Assembly: GCA_021014945.1 (NCBI GenBank)
Contig: MU266478.1
Location: 1-64,000, forward strand
Direction of reading: 5' to 3'
Source: Leucogyrophana mollusca
Lineage: Eukaryota; Basidiomycota; Agaricomycetes; Boletales
DNA length: 64,000 nt
A program made the translations under genes and the position numbers. The notes beneath the pieces are model-generated. The model had not been told where the DNA came from and searched no databases. It was given only the letters and a program-made list of their open reading frames with translations. Each line of letters begins with the position of its first letter. Positions within the stretch are counted from its first letter, which is position 1. Below are positions 58,801-64,000 of the stretch, piece by piece.

Positions 58801-61478
58801 CTCGCGACTCTCGAGCGAGAGAAGGAGAGAGAGAAGGAGAAAGAGATGTCCCGCATCCTCAACGGTCAGCAAACAGTCGAAGGGAACGCTGAAGCCGAGG
58901 AGGCGCTTGAAGCGGAACTGGACGATGCCAATAGGGAAATCGCACGACTGAGCACCCTGCTGCAACAATCCCCTGCGCGGAGAGCCATTGACAAAGCAAA
59001 GGATGCGAGGATTGAAATGTTGGAGCGAGAGCGCGAGGACTTGCTGGAACGAGTCAAAGCCCTCAGGGTGACAGCTACTGAGATGTCGACCCCGAGCAAG
59101 ATCATGAATTTCAGTGGGATCTCACCAATTCATCGGCAGGTCCTATCGATGTCCATGAGGGCCCCGAAGACTCCAGGCGGACCCCTCAGAGAGGTCTGTA
59201 TTTCATTCATCGGACTCCTTTTTGAAGGCACAGCTAACGGTGACAACGTAGTTGTCCTGGCTGAACAACACCACAGCTGATCCCTCCGTGTCGCCATTGT
59301 TGTCTGAGATAGCCCGCCTACAAATCGAACTCGACCGCGCGAATGAGAACATAGACGATAAGCTCGACAAGCTTGAAGACGCTGGGCTGGGAGTTGTTGG
59401 TCTCACGAAGAGCCTCGAGGATGCTCGTGCGCGGATCTCATCCCTTGAGAGTGAGATCGCCAAACTGCAGAGACGGGAGGAGCGGCGTACTGGACGACTG
59501 CAGAAGCTCAGATGTAGGAAGTGCCTTGTTAAGGTAGATACGTCAAGTGTAACCAGGATGCTCGACGGCGACGAGAGGTATACTCTCTTTCACGCTTTCT
59601 TGTGTTCCTACTGACTTGGCATACACGCACAGTTCCGCAGACATATCTCACAGCGGACTTGCTTCTAATCCCCCGACGCCTCCAACCCGGACCAGCGAGG
59701 CACTCCGAGTCGACCTGCAGTCGGTCAATAGGCAGCTCAGCTCCATGAAAAAACAGTGGGACGACGAGAAGAGACAACTCCTCGGCGAAAAGGCAGTCCT
59801 TCAGGACGCTGCGAACCGCATGAATCTCGAAGTCCGTAACGCCAAAGACGAAGTGAAGAAGATTGTGGAAACAGAGAAGGCAACCAGAAGATCGAGAGCT
59901 GACACGCAAGGAGTACGTTGCCTGTCGTTACTTCTGCGTGTTGGCAGAACTGATGGCGAACAGGAGGCTGAGAGAGCCAAAATGGCTATTGCCGACCTCG
60001 AATCGGAACTCCAGGCCGAAAGAGCGCGCCTCAGGCAGATGACGACCGAGCAGAACAAGATTAAGCGAGAGAAAGGAGACATCGCTCGTCAGCTGCAGAG
60101 GACCGAGGCCGTAAGTGCCCTTGTATTTCATGCGTTATTACGACGCACGCTGATGGTGGCGACAGGACATTGACGATGTGAAGCAGCAACTGCAGAAGGC
60201 TAAGCAAGAGAATCACGAGATAGAGAATGAGCTAAGAGGTGACGGTACCCACTTTCCTTGTTGGTGTCTATCCTGACCCTTTTCGTCAGTCAATGCCAAC
60301 GTCGAGCAGAAGGCTCGGCACCTCGAGGTCAGAGTCACCGAAAACGCCGAGACCATCGACCAGCTGAGGCAGGAACGATCACTCTTGGCCACCGATTACA
60401 AAGAGTTACAACGTCGGTTCTCTGAGGTCTCCGAGGTACGTAGAAGCTGGTTGCTGGCGACGAGTCTGACACCTCGGTAAAGCGCGCCAACAAGCTTCGG
60501 GGAGACTACGCTGTTTCACAAACTTCGCACGAGAAACGTCGGCATCAGCTCGATCTCCACTTGCTTGAGATAGACGATCTCCGACGTGCATTAGCCAATC
60601 AAGCTGACGAATTGCACCAGACAGAAGAGGAGAAGAATCGCATGGCCGCAGAGAAGAACGATGTTGCGAGGACCGTCGCGGCCCTTGAAGCCGACCTGAA
60701 GCGCGTCAAGCGAGATGCTGAGGCGTTTGGCAGAGACTTGAAAGCCTTGCGTGCAGAGAAGGAGAAACTGCACGAAAAGCAAAAGGAGGATAATGCGAAA
60801 GCTGAAAGGGCTAAGAAGCAGGCCCAGACACAGATTCGCTTGCTCAACGAACAACTTGACAACGAACATGCCAAGATGAAGAAAGCGAAAGAGGATCTGA
60901 AGAACCATGTCTGTGCTGCGTGAGTCCTTTTATATTCTGACCGCGTAACGTCTTTGACATCGGACCACAGCGATTCTCGCCAGCTGGAGGTGCTGAAGGT
61001 GCAGCACAATAAGGAGTGCAAGGGTCTCATCGTGCAGATCCGATATTTGAAGGCAAAGTATACGCGCGAATCCATCCTGCGAGATAGCCTCGGATATCAG
61101 AAGCAATATTTGCTTGTCCTGCTGTCGAGTTTCGAGGCGAGGTGCGACTTTTTGCAGGTCGATCCTAGTAACAAGAGCTCACCTTCCAACCGTTTCAGCG
61201 AGAGGCGCATCTTGGCCTGCATATCAAGCATAGGATATCCAAAACCTCAGAAGCCTGTGCCTCCGTCGAGAAGTTCTCGTTCACTGAAGAGTGTGGCCCT
61301 GGGAGTTATATTCGTGCGCCGAGCAAAGTAAGTCCTTCGTAGTTGGATACACCCAATGACTGATATGCCCCTCAGACGTGCTAGTGATGCATGGCGAGAG
61401 GAAAGCGCTTGCAAACAGGCTGTTGCAGAAGCGCTTCAGGAAGTCCGTCGCCGCAGAGTGACTGCCTCAGGATCATAA
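55900..61478 (+). CDS. Pericentrin-like spindle-pole-body protein with PACT-type C-terminus
   Basis: Pcp1/Spc110-type proteins anchor gamma-tubulin complexes at the spindle pole body (known). The start MAMMETPSRIWRRIQAVDEG opens about 500 disordered Ser/Pro/Thr-rich residues. A conserved patch follows (LRTVFAGVTPRPGRARARRL, then FDLQKLNTYLHGLNHRLQDE). From about 57600 to 60900 the protein is almost wholly coiled coil over many exons. The C-terminal part (60960-61478) matches the PACT coiled-coil pattern seen in fungal pericentrins: LEVLKVQHNKECKGLIVQIR, YLKAKYTRES, SLGYQKQYLLVLLSSFEA, then ERRILACISSIGYPKP, SLKSVALGVIFVRRAKRAS and DAWREESACKQAVAEALQEV. Length is about 1,600 residues, with a dozen or so short introns in the 3' half. 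I found no clear CM1 motif. Confidence 0.75.
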
Positions 61479-61652
61479 TATCGCCCCCATTCCTCGTCAA
61501 CCTCACCTGCTGTTGTACGTTTCTTAGTTTCTTGTTCACGTAGAGTTTGTTGTATCATTAGGTTTTCCCCTTGCATAGCGTCGTATATTATAATTCTGTG
61601 AAATTTAAGGAGCATCGGTCGAGGCGGGACAGATGTTAGCACCGTGTGCGTG

Positions 61653-62759
61653 TTACATCGGTGGCGGCTGCTTCCGTGTCTGCGATACTATGCGGACTGC
61701 GTTTTTGGAGAAAACGTAAGATAGGCCGCTCGCAACTGTGGTTGCAGCCACCGTCCACCTATGACAGAATATCATCAATACCTTCCAAAAGCGTCATCTA
61801 CGGAAGTACCCACTGTAATGCAGGCAAACTGAGCGAGATGTCGGAGGGAAGAATAGGAGTGACAGTTGTTGCAGCCATAAGCACCAGTTGTAATGCTGTA
61901 TTAATCTGAGGGCGGTAAGTTATAAGACGGTGGAAGATGGGCATCTGAAGCGAACCTTGCTGATCAGGGTTGGGTTCACTTCGGCAGAGGGTATAGAAAA
62001 GTCCCAGTATCGCGTAAATGTTTTCTGAAGAACACGCGTGAGCCATATGGCCGGAGTGAAGGCTAAAGTCAGCGCACCGGCGGGGGTAACGACGTGTACC
62101 GTATCCAGAACGCCGACAAGCTCAACAGGACATCCCTTCCTATGATGACTCCGGCCAGCCAAACTGGTCAATACGTCAAAATGAGTCTCAGATAGCGGGA
62201 GTAAAGCCACGCACTTGGGAGTAGACCTTTCACGGCTAGAGTGACCGTGAGTGTCGTCATTAGGGTTTTGTCGGCAGCAGGGTCCAGAATGGTGCCAACT
62301 ACAGAGCGCATGTTGAATCGTCTTGCCAGGTACCCGTCAGCCTTCATCTTATGCGTCAGAGTAACAACCAGAGCTCATGAAGCTTTGCAAACAGACCGCG
62401 TCAGACAAGCCAGCATAAACAAGCAGACCCGTCGCAAGATAGAAATCGTCGTGTAGGATGGCCCAGCCGAGTACGGGACAGGCCAGTATTCGAGAAACGG
62501 TCAAAAGGTTTGGGATAGTATATATGTTTTCGCGTATAGTCGGTTTCTCAACTGGCCTTCTCTCGGATGGAAGCCGCTCTGAGTGCAAGAGACGTGTGGT
62601 CGAAAGGTTTCGCCATGGAAAAGACTGAAAGGTTGGCGTTCGAGTCTTAATTATGGGCTGCGATAGGCGCAAAATTGATTGCAAAGTTGATTTTCGACAT
62701 CGAGGGAGATTTGAACAGGAGAGGCGAGCGAAACCGCGAAAAGACAAAGTGGAAGACAT
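61653..62759 (-). CDS. CRD1: Cardiolipin synthase
   Basis: Makes cardiolipin from CDP-diacylglycerol and phosphatidylglycerol in the mitochondrial inner membrane (known). Start MSSTLSFRGFARLSCSN gives an Arg/Ser-rich, acid-free N-terminus fit for a mitochondrial presequence, with an RNLSTTRLLHSE cleavage-like stretch. TIRENIYTIPNLLTVSRILA and CPVLGWAIL form the first membrane segment. The CDP-alcohol phosphotransferase motif is complete: DGYLARRFNMRSVVGTILDP then AADK, matching DGx2ARx8Gx3Dx3D. Further exons give WLAGVIIGRDVLLSLSAFWI, PSAEVNPTLISK, INTALQLVLMAATTVTPILP and WTVAATTVASGLSYVFSKNA, ending QTRKQPPPM at 61653. Five introns. It is convergent with the pericentrin-like gene, with 174 bp between the stops. 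Confidence 0.92.
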
Positions 62760-63165
62760 CCAAAGGCTACTTATGACGATAAAAGTCCCGTGGGAGGTCA
62801 TAACGCATAATTCATAATTGTGCCAATTGAAGTTGAACGTTAAAACTCGGACAAGAACCACTGCAGCACAGACCGCATAGCAGCCATGACATATCCCATA
62901 TGCTGTGCATAGTAGATTGGAACGTAACGGCGAGTCTCCTTTTTTTACAGTCAATGCTTCGTAGCAGCTAAGTAGTCTCTGTCGCTGCTCGCATCGTGCG
63001 AATGAAAGGCGGCACATTCTTGCCTCACCACGTCAATCATGACAACCACGCAGATACATGGTGCGTGCAGCGAATATCGCACTGCTACTAATAGCCTGGA
63101 AGTATCAGCCCAGAGAGAAGAGTCTGTCCAACGTATACAACAACGACACGCATAATCGCGTAATG
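62760..63165. other. Spacer between CRD1 and BTB copy 7
   Basis: About 400 bp upstream of CRD1 and downstream of BTB copy 7, both on the minus strand. Presumably the CRD1 promoter; no gene recognised. Confidence 0.5.
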
Positions 63166-64000
63166 TCAGGCCTTGAACTCCAGTTTCACCTGCCAATGCA
63201 AAAGTAAGTATAACAATCACGACCAAATGAAACACGGAGTCGCCCACCTCGGACACGACCTTCTTCACCTGCGCAGCATACAGGCCGCGCAATTGCTCCA
63301 TGGCAGCAGAGGCTACAACACGACAGTGCGGACAGCCCGCTTTGGCGATGGCTTCTTGACAAAGCTTTGTGTCCTTGAGTATAGTCGATGAGCAAGGTCG
63401 CACAAGCAGCTCTTTCCCACTTGCAGTCAGGTAATCGTCCAACCATGCTTTCCGTCGCATAGTATCGGTGTAACATGCACCCGTGTTGCTTGGACAATGG
63501 CTCAATTGAGCAACCAGCTTCTCGTCTGCGCCCAGCAACAGCGACCTTTCCCCGACACTTTCTGCGGCATGACCGCACCTATGGTGGTACGTGAGCAGCC
63601 TATAGTATGCTCCTGCAGTGATGGCTTCCATCTCGGGGACATAGCCGATCGGAGGGCGCCAAAATGTCCCCATTTCCAATACACGTCCGGCTGCTATTTC
63701 CGCCTCGACACGCCAACCATTGTGACATGAAATGGCGTAGAAACTCAAAGCCTCATTGTGCTCAAACGGGGACGAAGAAAGGCGGAGTCTGATATGCTCG
63801 AGCGCGGTGCTCATATCATATTTGAGCGCTGCTTCCAAGAGAGCGACTATGTCATTCAAGTTATCAAAGTTCGCATGGAAGCATGCTGAGCAAGGATGAC
63901 AATGCAGCAGAAGAGCTCTCAGCGTCTTGCTGTCCTCAGAGACGAGTACTGCCGGAGGGGCGCTTGTAGAGTCCTGGGCATGGGGTGGCTGGGGAACAGA
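63166..64000 (-). CDS. BTB/POZ domain protein, copy 7 (5' end beyond the window)
   Basis: The minus frame is open to the window edge, reading PQPPHAQDSTSAPPAVLVSE, DSKTLRALLLHCHPCSACFH and IVALLEAALKYDMSTALEHI. The PQP at the edge corresponds to the family's MFxxPQP, so the first part of the BTB domain lies outside. It then has LSFYAISCHNGWRVEAEIAA, a central helical region and the C-terminal motif CPHCRVVASAAMEQL. The last intron (GT-AG) is conserved and the final exon encodes VKLEFKA, stopping at 63166. It is the most divergent copy seen (HPCSACF replaces the usual CYPS region). Confidence 0.8.

Noticed and set aside
57734..58862. Minus-strand Ser/Leu-rich frames across the pericentrin-like gene
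   Set aside because: These are shadows of Glu/Lys-rich coiled-coil codons read in reverse.
28988..61478. MSD1-like, pericentrin-like and coiled-coil genes as a spindle gene cluster
   Set aside because: They are spread over 33 kb among unrelated housekeeping genes, and fungal genes of this type are not usually clustered.

Overview
This window looks like nuclear DNA of a basidiomycete, most likely a mushroom-forming Agaricomycete. The genes are dense, lie on both strands, and are broken by many short introns (mostly 45-90 bp, GT-AG with a few GC-AG). The gene set is housekeeping fungal: ALG5, RXT3, a Ran-binding YRB2-like gene, a hybrid histidine kinase, SNT2, a DOA4-type ubiquitin protease, an MSD1/ADIP-like gene, VPS25, a HIRIP3-like histone chaperone, nitronate monooxygenase, a pericentrin/PACT spindle-pole protein and cardiolipin synthase. 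I found no rRNA, tRNA, CRISPR or intact transposon. Most genes are spliced, so coordinates are gene spans from start to stop codon, with introns read by eye.

Region by region: 1-1.2 kb has no convincing gene, only a 20-bp tandem repeat. From 1.2 to 8.5 kb lie ALG5 and a very large RXT3 gene with expanded Arg/Glu/Asp-rich repeats. From 9.6 to 10.8 kb there is a composite relic (a scrap of a Fic/Doc gene fused head to head with a scrap of RXT3) next to an intact, intron-containing Fic/Doc gene. From 10.8 to 20.5 kb come a small unknown gene, the YRB2-like gene, a transmembrane hybrid histidine kinase and a doubtful membrane-protein gene. From 20.8 to 37.6 kb come SNT2, DOA4, the MSD1/ADIP-like gene, a TPR-DUF4470 gene and a RING/coiled-coil gene. 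VPS25 follows at 37.8-38.6 kb.

From 38.7 kb to the end the window is dominated by one family of BTB/POZ proteins. There are seven copies (one decayed, one cut by the window edge), interleaved with a HIRIP3-like gene, nitronate monooxygenase, a coiled-coil gene, a second RING/coiled-coil gene, the pericentrin-like gene and cardiolipin synthase. The five intact BTB genes and the edge-cut copy share an N-terminal BTB core, and all seven keep the outline of a Cys-rich C-terminal element and a tiny last exon behind a conserved 3' intron. This local expansion is the most unusual feature here.

Functional threads: chromatin (RXT3, SNT2, HIRIP3-like), ubiquitin and endosomal sorting (DOA4, VPS25, two RING genes, BTB proteins as possible Cullin-3 adaptors), microtubule organisation (MSD1-like, pericentrin-like), and lipid or glycan synthesis (ALG5, CRD1). 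Nothing suggests they form a single cluster; apart from the BTB array the order looks like ordinary fungal synteny.
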